From positions 1 through 5,103 of the forward strand of contig JAPYWU010000115.1 of assembly GCA_028276205.1 (NCBI GenBank): a stretch of DNA of 5,103 nt, given 5' to 3'. The notes below the pieces were generated by a model. The model saw nothing but the letters and a program-made list of their open reading frames with translations. It was not told where the DNA came from and did no database searches. Below, in pieces: positions 1-5,103 of this stretch. The position numbers and the translations under genes were made by a program. The stretch is from Dictyoglomaceae bacterium. Its GTDB lineage: Bacteria > Dictyoglomota > Dictyoglomia > Dictyoglomales > Dictyoglomaceae. Every line of letters begins with the position of its first letter. Positions within the stretch are counted from its first letter, which is position 1.

Positions 1-65
1 AAAACACAGTATTTTTTATGCTCTTTAAAACATGAATTATTAAGAACTCTAAGGAGGTAGGACCG

Positions 66-1178
66 ATGGCAGAGGTAAAATTGGAAAATGTAACAAAAAA
101 ATTTGGTGATGTTATAGCGGTTAATAATGTATCTCTTGATATCAAGGATAAAGAGTTTATTGTTCTTGTTGGACCATCTGGTTGTGGTAAAACAACTACA
201 TTAAGAATGATTGCTGGATTAGAAGAGATAACATCTGGAAATATCTATATTGATGGAAGAATAGTTAATGATGTACCCCCCAAAGATAGAGATATAGCAA
301 TGGTATTTCAAAACTATGCTCTTTATCCTCACATGACTGTTTATGATAATATGGCTTTTGGTCTAAAACTTAGAAAATATCCAAAGAGTGAAATTGACAG
401 AAGAGTTAAAGCAGCTGCTGAGATGTTAGGTATTGAGAATCTGCTAAAGAGAAAACCTAAAGAACTTTCTGGTGGTCAAAGACAGCGTGTTGCTCTAGGT
501 CGTGCAATTGTTCGTGAACCTAAGGTTTTCCTTATGGACGAGCCTTTATCTAACTTAGATGCAAAATTAAGAGTACAAATGAGGGCAGAGCTTAAGAAAC
601 TTCAAAGAACTCTTGGAGTCACTACTATATATGTAACCCATGATCAAACAGAGGCTATGACAATGGGTGATAGAATTGTAGTTATGAAAGATGGAGTAGT
701 ACAGCAAGTAGATGATCCTTTAACTGTCTACGAAAAACCCAATAATGTGTTTGTGGCTGGTTTCATAGGTAGTCCTCCAATGAATTTCATTGATGCAACT
801 CTCTCTGAAGATGCTAAAATCCTTGATCTTGGAAGTTTCAAATTGGGTATTCCTTCTGATATGCAATCTTTCGTAGCAGAACATGCCAAAAACTATCTGG
901 GTAAAAAGGTTATTTTGGGAGTAAGACCAGAGCATATATATGAGGTAGCTCTTATGAAAACTGAAGATCTAATACCAGAAGCTGTAGCAGATCTAAAAGT
1001 AGAAGTTTTAGAACCTATGGGAACTGAAGTCTACCTATATTTAATAAATGGACCCGTAAGTGTAGTAGCAAGAGTTAGTGCAGAAACAAGAGCAAGAATG
1101 GGTGAAAATGTAAAAGTAATGTTTGATCTAAGAAAGATGCATCTTTTTGATCCTGTCACTCAGATGGCTATAATTTAA
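66..1178 (+). CDS. ABC sugar-import ATPase, MalK/UgpC/MsmX type
   Basis: This 370-residue protein is an ATP-hydrolysing subunit of a carbohydrate importer, acting at the inner face of the membrane as a dimer with two permease subunits. Visible motifs are Walker A GPSGCGKTT (36-44), Q-loop Q82 in VFQNYALYPHMTV, signature LSGGQRQR (134-141), Walker B VFLMDEP (154-160), D-loop SNLD (162-165) and switch histidine H192. F13 is the likely A-loop aromatic. After about residue 235 comes the regulatory OB-fold/TOBE tail typical of the MalK group, with GSPPMNF (235-241), GVRPEH (285-290) and EPMGTE (316-321). The length is normal for the group and all catalytic residues are present. The ATG is supported by AAGGAGGT at 51-58, seven bases upstream. 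No permease or binding-protein gene follows, and a terminator ends the unit, so it may serve several importers as MsmX does. Whether upstream genes are transporter parts cannot be seen. The substrate (maltodextrin, glycerol-3-phosphate or another sugar) cannot be fixed from sequence; the GH57 genes next door favour alpha-glucans. The family call is very sure, the substrate is not. Confidence 0.96.
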   Translation: MAEVKLENVTKKFGDVIAVNNVSLDIKDKEFIVLVGPSGCGKTTTLRMIAGLEEITSGNIYIDGRIVNDVPPKDRDIAMVFQNYALYPHMTVYDNMAFGLKLRKYPKSEIDRRVKAAAEMLGIENLLKRKPKELSGGQRQRVALGRAIVREPKVFLMDEPLSNLDAKLRVQMRAELKKLQRTLGVTTIYVTHDQTEAMTMGDRIVVMKDGVVQQVDDPLTVYEKPNNVFVAGFIGSPPMNFIDATLSEDAKILDLGSFKLGIPSDMQSFVAEHAKNYLGKKVILGVRPEHIYEVALMKTEDLIPEAVADLKVEVLEPMGTEVYLYLINGPVSVVARVSAETRARMGENVKVMFDLRKMHLFDPVTQMAII

Positions 1179-1223
1179 GGATTATTTAGGAAAGGGGTAT
1201 TTAAGGGATGTTAAGGAAGGGGG
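1174..1223 (+). repeat. Imperfect tandem repeat, 26-bp period, at end of ATPase gene
   Basis: Positions 1174-1197 and 1200-1223 align without gaps at 19 of 24 positions. Both begin TTTAAGG and end in an AGGAA(A/G)GGGG run. The first copy includes the last coding bases and stop codon of the ATPase gene. The second copy supplies most of the left arm of the terminator hairpin. It looks like an old local duplication. The G-rich composition makes some chance similarity likely, so confidence is moderate. Confidence 0.5.
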
Positions 1224-1250
1224 AAACAAATTCCCCCTTCCTTTATATAT
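1213..1250 (+). terminator. Rho-independent terminator of the ATPase gene
   Basis: The arms AAGGAAGGGGGAA (1213-1225) and TTCCCCCTTCCTT (1231-1243) are perfectly complementary over 13 bp and enclose a five-base ACAAA loop. The tail is TTTATATATAATT, which is U-rich but interrupted by A, so the U-tract is weaker than the stem. The hairpin lies 35 bp after the ATPase stop codon and 28 bp before the ribosome binding site of the next gene, which is where a terminator separating two transcription units would be expected. Confidence 0.85.
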
Positions 1251-1253
1251 AAT
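1248..1253 (+). promoter_or_regulatory. Candidate -10 box for the GH57 gene pair
   Basis: TATAAT lies directly behind the terminator stem and 30 bp before the chosen start codon. Initiation would fall near 1260, giving a leader of about 25 bases that still contains the ribosome binding site. No good TTGACA-like box is found 17 bp upstream: the hexamer there is AACAAA, in the terminator loop. Chance TATAAT matches are common in DNA this AT-rich, but a promoter is needed between the terminator and the downstream genes. Confidence 0.45.
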
Positions 1254-1272
1254 TATTAACATGTGTTAATAA
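1253..1272. promoter_or_regulatory. 20-bp dyad, possible operator of the GH57 genes
   Basis: TTATTAACA (1253-1261) and TGTTAATAA (1264-1272) are perfect inverted repeats separated by only TG. The symmetry starts at the last base of the TATAAT box and runs into the first bases of the AAGGAGG ribosome binding site. That position over the expected start of transcription suits a repressor operator. No regulator is encoded in the window, and I do not recognise the motif as a known family's site. The half-sites have inverse orientation to the TGTTAA-N4-TTAACA pattern of Rex. AT-richness raises the chance of accidental symmetry. Confidence 0.45.
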
Positions 1273-1277
1273 GGAGG
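1271..1277 (+). promoter_or_regulatory. Ribosome binding site that sets the branching-enzyme start
   Basis: AAGGAGG lies six bases before the ATG at 1284, an ideal spacing. The same frame is open further upstream from a GTG at 1263, but that codon precedes the ribosome binding site, has none of its own, and would add the unconserved residues MLIRRIN. The ATG at 1284 is therefore taken as the start. Confidence 0.9.
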
Positions 1278-1283
1278 ATTAAT

Positions 1284-2855
1284 ATGATAAAGAGATATTT
1301 TAATTTGGTACTTCATTCCCATCTTCCCTATGTTAAAAAGGCTGGAAGATGGCCTTTTGGAGAAGAATGGTTCTATGAAGCTATGTTAGAGACCTATATA
1401 CCCCTTTCCATGTGTTTTAATAGATTAATTGAAAAGGGCATTGAATGGCATTTAACCTTAGGTGTAACTCCGGTTTTATCTGAAATGATGGTAGATTCCT
1501 ATATGATTTATGAAACTGAGAAATATATAAATAATAAGTTGGAAATGGCTCAGAAAGATTATGAATTGTTTGAAAAGGAGAATAAGAAAGAAGCTGAAGT
1601 TGCAAAATTTTATATTGAGTATTTTGAAAAGATTTTAGATTTCTTTAAGAATAAAATTTCATATAATATAGTTGGTTATTGGAGTAATCTTCAGAGGGAA
1701 GGATATCTGGATATAATAACATCATCTGCAACTCATGCATATTTACCTCTTTTAAAAAAGAATTCATCTATATATGCTCAGCTTTATGTTGGTAGAGAAT
1801 CGTATGTAAGAAAGTTTAACAAGTCTCCTATGGGTATTTGGCTTCCTGAATGTGCTTATAAGCCTGGAATTGAAAAATTTTTAGAGATTTTTGATATTAA
1901 GTATTTCTTTGTAGATACCCATACAATTCTTGGTGGAGAATCTTCGGATTATCCTTATTTTAAGAAGAAAGAAGTAGAGAGTAAAAAGAATAACAGAAGT
2001 ATTTATAAGCCATATTTAGTATCTAATAGTAATGTGATTGTTTTTGGAAGAGATAGTAGGACAAGTATGCAAGTATGGTCTGCAGAATGGGGATATCCTG
2101 GAGATGGAGTTTATAGAGAATTTCATAAAAAAGCGGATACATCAGGTATTCAGTATTGGAGAATAACAGATAAAACTAAAGGATTAGGGGAAAAAGATGT
2201 TTATGATCCATTGTTAGCTAAAGGTAGAGTTTATGAACATGCTGAGCATTTTGTAAGTATTTTGGAAAATGAGATAACAGAAGAAGGAATTGTAACTGCA
2301 ATGTATGATACTGAGCTATTTGGACATTGGTGGTTTGAAGGAATTATGTTTATTGAAAGAGTATTTGAGCTTTTAAATGAGAGTAAAAAAGTTGAAAGTA
2401 TAAATGCAAGCTTGGCATTAGAAAAATTTGAGCCTGAAGAGAGAATTGATCTTCCTGAATCATCATGGGGAAGAGGTGGAAAACATGAAGTGTGGCTTAA
2501 CGATGAAACTTATCAATTATGGGAAAAGATCTATGAAATAGAAGAATTAACAGAAGAGTTAATTTCAAATATGAAAGACCAGAAGGTTCCATTATGGAAA
2601 GAAAAAGTACTAAATCAAATGGGAAGAGAAAAGTTACTTCTTGAAAGTAGTGATTGGCCATTTTTAATTACCACAGGGCAAGCTAAAGAATATGGTTATA
2701 ATAGATTCTATGAACACTATAACAATTTTAAGGATCTATCTAATTATTTAAAAGAAGATAAATTATCTTTAGAAGGTTATAAAACATTAAAGAAATTAGA
2801 GGATAAAGACTCTTTATTCTTATTCTTAAACTATAGAATCTTTGAAAGGAGGTAG
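1284..2855 (+). CDS. GH57 1,4-alpha-glucan branching enzyme-type protein
   Basis: This 523-residue protein belongs to glycoside hydrolase family 57, branching-enzyme subgroup (Thermus and Thermococcus type), which cleaves alpha-1,4 glucan and rejoins the chain as an alpha-1,6 branch. Residues numbered from the ATG show the GH57 motifs: HSHLPYV (11-17); ATHAYLPLL (149-157); GIWLPECAY (184-192) with E189 the expected nucleophile; YDTELFGHWWFEG (341-353) with D342 the expected acid/base; and SSWGRGGKHEVWLN (393-406). Tryptophans 23 and 29 in the RWPFGEEW segment match aromatic residues near the active site of the subgroup. The C-terminal part, with SSDWPFLITTG (455-465), is the helical DUF1957 domain that marks branching enzymes. 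No signal peptide or membrane segment is seen, so it is cytoplasmic. It starts a two-gene unit with the AmyA-like gene, whose ribosome binding site it overlaps. A lysine- and glutamate-rich loop (about 217-243) is odd. Some members of the subgroup mainly hydrolyse, so branching itself is an inference. Confidence 0.92.
   Translation: MIKRYFNLVLHSHLPYVKKAGRWPFGEEWFYEAMLETYIPLSMCFNRLIEKGIEWHLTLGVTPVLSEMMVDSYMIYETEKYINNKLEMAQKDYELFEKENKKEAEVAKFYIEYFEKILDFFKNKISYNIVGYWSNLQREGYLDIITSSATHAYLPLLKKNSSIYAQLYVGRESYVRKFNKSPMGIWLPECAYKPGIEKFLEIFDIKYFFVDTHTILGGESSDYPYFKKKEVESKKNNRSIYKPYLVSNSNVIVFGRDSRTSMQVWSAEWGYPGDGVYREFHKKADTSGIQYWRITDKTKGLGEKDVYDPLLAKGRVYEHAEHFVSILENEITEEGIVTAMYDTELFGHWWFEGIMFIERVFELLNESKKVESINASLALEKFEPEERIDLPESSWGRGGKHEVWLNDETYQLWEKIYEIEELTEELISNMKDQKVPLWKEKVLNQMGREKLLLESSDWPFLITTGQAKEYGYNRFYEHYNNFKDLSNYLKEDKLSLEGYKTLKKLEDKDSLFLFLNYRIFERR
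2845..2853 (+). promoter_or_regulatory. Ribosome binding site embedded in the upstream gene's end
   Basis: AAAGGAGGT is a near-complete Shine-Dalgarno sequence, five bases before the ATG at 2859. It also encodes the end of the branching-enzyme gene (GAA AGG AGG TAG, that is Glu-Arg-Arg-stop). Ribosomes finishing the first gene therefore stop on top of the signal for the second, a layout that suggests coupled translation. Confidence 0.9.
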
Positions 2856-2858
2856 AGG

Positions 2859-4919
2859 ATGCAAAAAAGGATATATTTTTCTTTAGGGCTACATAATCAT
2901 CAGCCTGTAGGAAACTTTGATTTTGTAATTGAAAGGGCATATCAAATGTGTTATAAGCCTCTTATTGATTTTTTTTATAACTATCCCAAATTTCCTTTCA
3001 ATGTCCACTTTTCAGGGTATTTATTGCTTTGGTTAGAGAATAATCACCCAGAGTATTTTAAAATTCTTAAGACATTATCAGAAAGAGGACAAGTTGAGAT
3101 ATTAAGTGGTGGTTTTTATGAACCTATATTATCAATAATACCTGATAAGGATAAAGTTTTGCAGATTAAAAAACTAAATGATTATATCTATAATAAATTT
3201 GGGCAAAGACCAAAGGGAATGTGGCTTGCAGAAAGAGTTTGGGAACCTCACCTTGTTAAATTTATAGCAGAGGCTGGTATTGAGTATGTAATTGTAGATG
3301 ATGCTCATTTTCTATCCGTTGGATTAAATGAGGATGATCTTTTTGGTTATTACTTAATGGAAGAAGAAGGATATAAATTGGCTGTTTTTCCAATTAGTAT
3401 GAAATTGAGATATTTAATTCCTTTTGCAGATCCTCAAGAGACTGTAGAATATTTAGATAAATATGCAACAAATGAAGGGAATAGAATAGCTCTTCTTTTT
3501 GATGATGGAGAAAAATTTGGACTTTGGCCTGATACATATAAGACTGTGTACGAAGAAAAGTGGCTTGAAAGATTTTTAGGAAAATTGGAAGAAAATTTTT
3601 TACTAATAACACCTGTTAATTTATATGACTACATGAAAAAATATCCTCCTTTAGGGAGAATATACTTACCTACAGCATCCTACAGAGAAATGATGGAATG
3701 GGTTTTATTTCCAGAAGCACAATTGAATTTAGAGAAATTAGTAGAAAAACTTAAAAATGAAGGTACATGGGAAATATACGCACCATTTATTAAAGGAGGT
3801 TTTTGGAGAAATTTTCTTAGCAAATATGATGAATCAAACCATATGCAAAAGAAGATGTTATATATAAGGAAAAAGATCGATATGGTAAGTAACGATGAGT
3901 TTAAAAATAAAGCTTTGGAAGAACTTTGGCAAGGACAAGCTAATGATGCGTATTGGCATGGAATTTTTGGTGGACTTTATCTTCCACATTTAAGATCTGC
4001 TATTTATGAACATTTAATTAAAGCAGAAAATTTTGTTGATGGTGATTTCAAGTATAATATTTTTGATTTTGATTGTGATGGTAGAGATGAGATTATTATT
4101 GAATCTTCTCTTTTTAACCTTTATTTTTCACCCTCTTATGGAGGATCGTTAATAGAATGGGATTTTAAAAATAAGCCTTTTAATCTCACTAATGTTCTTA
4201 CCCGTAGAAGAGAAGCTTATCATGAGAAGCTTCATAAAATAGAAGAAGATGTATCAGGAAAAAGTATTCATGAAAGATGGACCGCTAAAGAGAAAGGATT
4301 GGATCAAGTATTGTTTTATGATAGACACAGAAGGGTATCCTTTATTGAAAAATTTTATGAGAAAGAACCAGCTATAGATTTATTACTAAGAGACAACGAA
4401 AATTTGATAATTGATACTTTCTATGAGAAATTTGACTATACTGTAAAGGAAGAAGATAATGTTTTTGTTTGTTCCTTTAAAAAGGGTTTTTCAGATTTCG
4501 AGTTATATAAGATTTTCTTAATTCCTAAGGATAAAAATGAAGTTGAAGTGTGTTATCGAATTATAAATTTAAAAGATGAAAATATTAATTTGAATTTCTC
4601 ATGGGAGATAAATTTAAATTTCTTAGCTCCTAATCATCCTGATTTTTATTATTTTTCTACAAAAACGGAGAAGGCTCCTCTTAATTCTATAGGAGTTGAG
4701 AGTATAAATAAATGGGGTATAAGTTCTGGGATTGGAATAAATTTAGATTGTTATCTTGATATGGAAACAAAAGTTTATAGATATCCTATTGAGACTGTAT
4801 CCTTATCAGAGGAAGGGTTTGAAAGAGTATATCAAGGAAGTGATTTTATACATTTCTATCATATAGCTTTAGGACCAAATCAAAGTTGGGAAACTTGTGT
4901 GAAATTTATTGTTTATTAA
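2859..4919 (+). CDS. amyA: GH57 alpha-amylase / 4-alpha-glucanotransferase, AmyA-like
   Basis: This 686-residue GH57 enzyme cleaves alpha-1,4 glucan by a retaining mechanism and either transfers the chain to another glucan or to water. Motifs: LHNHQPVGNF (11-20); SGGFYEP (83-89); GMWLAERVWEP (120-130) with E125 the expected nucleophile; LLFDDGEKFGLWP (212-224), where one of D215/D216 is the expected acid/base; and DESNHMQKKML (324-334). The (beta/alpha)7-type catalytic domain covers roughly 1-270. It is followed by the helical DUF1925 region (about 300-385, with NDAYWHGIFGGLYLPHLR at 362-379) and the C-terminal beta-sandwich DUF1926 region (about 395-686). At 403-411 the acidic loop DFDCDGRDE resembles a calcium-binding loop. 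There is no signal peptide, so it is cytoplasmic. Length and sequence resemble Dictyoglomus thermophilum AmyA as I recall it, a protein first called an amylase and later shown to have transferase activity. It is 3 bp behind the branching-enzyme gene and presumably co-transcribed with it. The balance between hydrolysis and transfer cannot be read from sequence. Confidence 0.95.
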   Translation: MQKRIYFSLGLHNHQPVGNFDFVIERAYQMCYKPLIDFFYNYPKFPFNVHFSGYLLLWLENNHPEYFKILKTLSERGQVEILSGGFYEPILSIIPDKDKVLQIKKLNDYIYNKFGQRPKGMWLAERVWEPHLVKFIAEAGIEYVIVDDAHFLSVGLNEDDLFGYYLMEEEGYKLAVFPISMKLRYLIPFADPQETVEYLDKYATNEGNRIALLFDDGEKFGLWPDTYKTVYEEKWLERFLGKLEENFLLITPVNLYDYMKKYPPLGRIYLPTASYREMMEWVLFPEAQLNLEKLVEKLKNEGTWEIYAPFIKGGFWRNFLSKYDESNHMQKKMLYIRKKIDMVSNDEFKNKALEELWQGQANDAYWHGIFGGLYLPHLRSAIYEHLIKAENFVDGDFKYNIFDFDCDGRDEIIIESSLFNLYFSPSYGGSLIEWDFKNKPFNLTNVLTRRREAYHEKLHKIEEDVSGKSIHERWTAKEKGLDQVLFYDRHRRVSFIEKFYEKEPAIDLLLRDNENLIIDTFYEKFDYTVKEEDNVFVCSFKKGFSDFELYKIFLIPKDKNEVEVCYRIINLKDENINLNFSWEINLNFLAPNHPDFYYFSTKTEKAPLNSIGVESINKWGISSGIGINLDCYLDMETKVYRYPIETVSLSEEGFERVYQGSDFIHFYHIALGPNQSWETCVKFIVY

Positions 4920-4926
4920 TAATTAT

Positions 4927-5003
4927 TGGTGCGCCCGAGAGGATTTGAACCTCCAACCACCGGCTTCGGAGACCGATGCTCTATCCCTTTGAGCTACGGG
5001 CGC
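4927..5003 (-). tRNA. tRNA-Arg, anticodon CCG, CCA encoded
   Basis: Read on the minus strand, a full cloverleaf is visible. The acceptor stem is GCGCCCG (5003-4997) with CGGGCGC (4937-4931). The D arm is closed by GCTC/GAGC. The anticodon stem TCGGT/GCCGG has two wobble pairs and the loop CTCCGAA (4971-4965), with anticodon CCG at 4969-4967. The T arm is GGAGG-TTCAAAT-CCTCT. The discriminator is A (4930) and a CCA end is encoded (4929-4927). It reads CGG arginine codons. It converges on the amyA-like gene with only seven bases between that gene's stop and the CCA end, so no separate terminator fits between them. All arms are complete, so it should be functional. Confidence 0.97.
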
Positions 5004-5010
5004 ACTTTTT
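4929..5010 (+). terminator. Possible terminator of the GH57 operon made of antisense tRNA
   Basis: On the plus strand, GTGCGCCCG (4929-4937) and CGGGCGCAC (4997-5005) form a perfect, GC-rich 9-bp stem followed immediately by TTTTT (5006-5010). The 59 bases between the arms fold into the mirror images of the tRNA arms. The GH57 transcript has no other hairpin after its stop codon, so the reverse complement of the tRNA gene may end it. The large loop makes this atypical and the role is inferred. Confidence 0.35.
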
Positions 5011-5015
5011 AAGAG

Positions 5016-5021
5016 ATTATA
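5016..5021 (-). promoter_or_regulatory. Candidate -10 box for tRNA-Arg
   Basis: TATAAT on the minus strand ends 12 bases before the mature 5' end of the tRNA, placing initiation near 5009 with a leader of only about six bases. The nearest -35-like hexamer, TTGAGA (5049-5044), is 22 bp away, which is too far for a standard promoter. A second TATAAT (5060-5055) with TTGTTA (5085-5080) at 19 bp spacing lies further upstream and is an alternative. Confidence 0.35.
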
Positions 5022-5103
5022 TAAATTAAATAGAAAATTAGTGTCTCAATAATTATTATAACTGATAAGAATTCTAAGATAACAATGAGATCAATTTTAA
5101 TCT

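Noticed and set aside
11..44. Possible promoter (TATGCT at 17-22) and an AATTATTAA match (35-43) to the left arm of the 1253-1272 dyad
   Set aside because: The -35 position would fall outside or at the edge of the window, there is no inverted partner here, and short AT-only matches recur by chance, including near 4920 and 5051.
720..935. Minus-strand open frame of 71 codons inside the ATPase gene
   Set aside because: It is antisense to a well-conserved coding region and has no recognisable domain. The same applies to the minus-strand frames at 1417-1605, 2740-2940 and 3394-3612.
1194..1223. Possible G-quadruplex in the G-rich run after the ATPase gene
   Set aside because: There are only three tracts of three or more G, and the last one is locked into the much more stable terminator stem.
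1208..1252. Fourteen-codon open frame starting with ATG after a G-rich stretch
   Set aside because: It is built almost entirely from the terminator hairpin arms, and its length is within chance expectation.
1263..1283. Upstream GTG start for the branching enzyme adding seven residues
   Set aside because: The GTG lies before the AAGGAGG site, has no ribosome binding site of its own, and the added residues simply translate the Shine-Dalgarno region.
3792..3800. Strong internal Shine-Dalgarno-like AAAGGAGGT within the amyA-like gene
   Set aside because: It encodes Lys-Gly-Gly in a conserved stretch. The only nearby start-like codon (TTG at 3803) is out of frame and reaches a stop after five codons.
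4913..4922. Palindrome TTATTAATAA over the stop codon of the amyA-like gene
   Set aside because: It is short and purely A/T, with no stable hairpin and no U-tract, so it is not a credible terminator or site.

Overview
The window looks like a piece of a low-GC, thermophilic, anaerobic bacterium, most likely Dictyoglomus or a close relative. The main reason is the third gene. It is a 686-residue GH57 amylase/4-alpha-glucanotransferase whose length and sequence along its whole span resemble what I remember of AmyA from Dictyoglomus thermophilum, with enough differences to suggest another species or lineage. The assignment rests on memory, not a search. AT-rich coding, near-exclusive AGA/AGG arginine codons and strong AAGGAGG-type ribosome binding sites fit this.

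Layout: positions 1-65 are the end of an intergenic region carrying the ribosome binding site of the first gene. Positions 66-1178 (+) encode a complete sugar-importer ATPase of the MalK/UgpC/MsmX type. It is closed off by a 13-bp perfect hairpin terminator (1213-1243). A 105-bp gap (1179-1283) is packed with signals: an imperfect tandem repeat, the terminator, a TATAAT box, a 20-bp perfect-arm dyad and a ribosome binding site. Positions 1284-2855 (+) encode a GH57 branching-enzyme-type protein. Only 3 bp later, 2859-4919 (+) encodes the GH57 AmyA-like enzyme. Seven bases beyond its stop lies a complete tRNA-Arg(CCG) gene on the opposite strand (4927-5003). The last 100 bp (5004-5103) are AT-rich non-coding sequence with possible tRNA promoter elements and no gene that I can see.

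How the parts fit: the two GH57 enzymes lack signal peptides and are tightly coupled (the second gene's Shine-Dalgarno sequence lies inside the last codons and stop of the first). They probably act together in the cytoplasm on glycogen or imported maltodextrin, one introducing alpha-1,6 branches and the other cutting or transferring alpha-1,4 chains. The ATPase would energise uptake of oligosaccharides. It has no permease or binding protein next to it on its downstream side and is transcriptionally separated from the GH57 pair by the terminator. It may therefore be a shared ATPase.

I see no clearly new biological system here. The non-obvious signals are the dyad between the TATAAT box and the start of the GH57 pair, the possible double use of the tRNA gene's reverse complement as the terminator of that operon, and the tandem duplication at the end of the ATPase gene.
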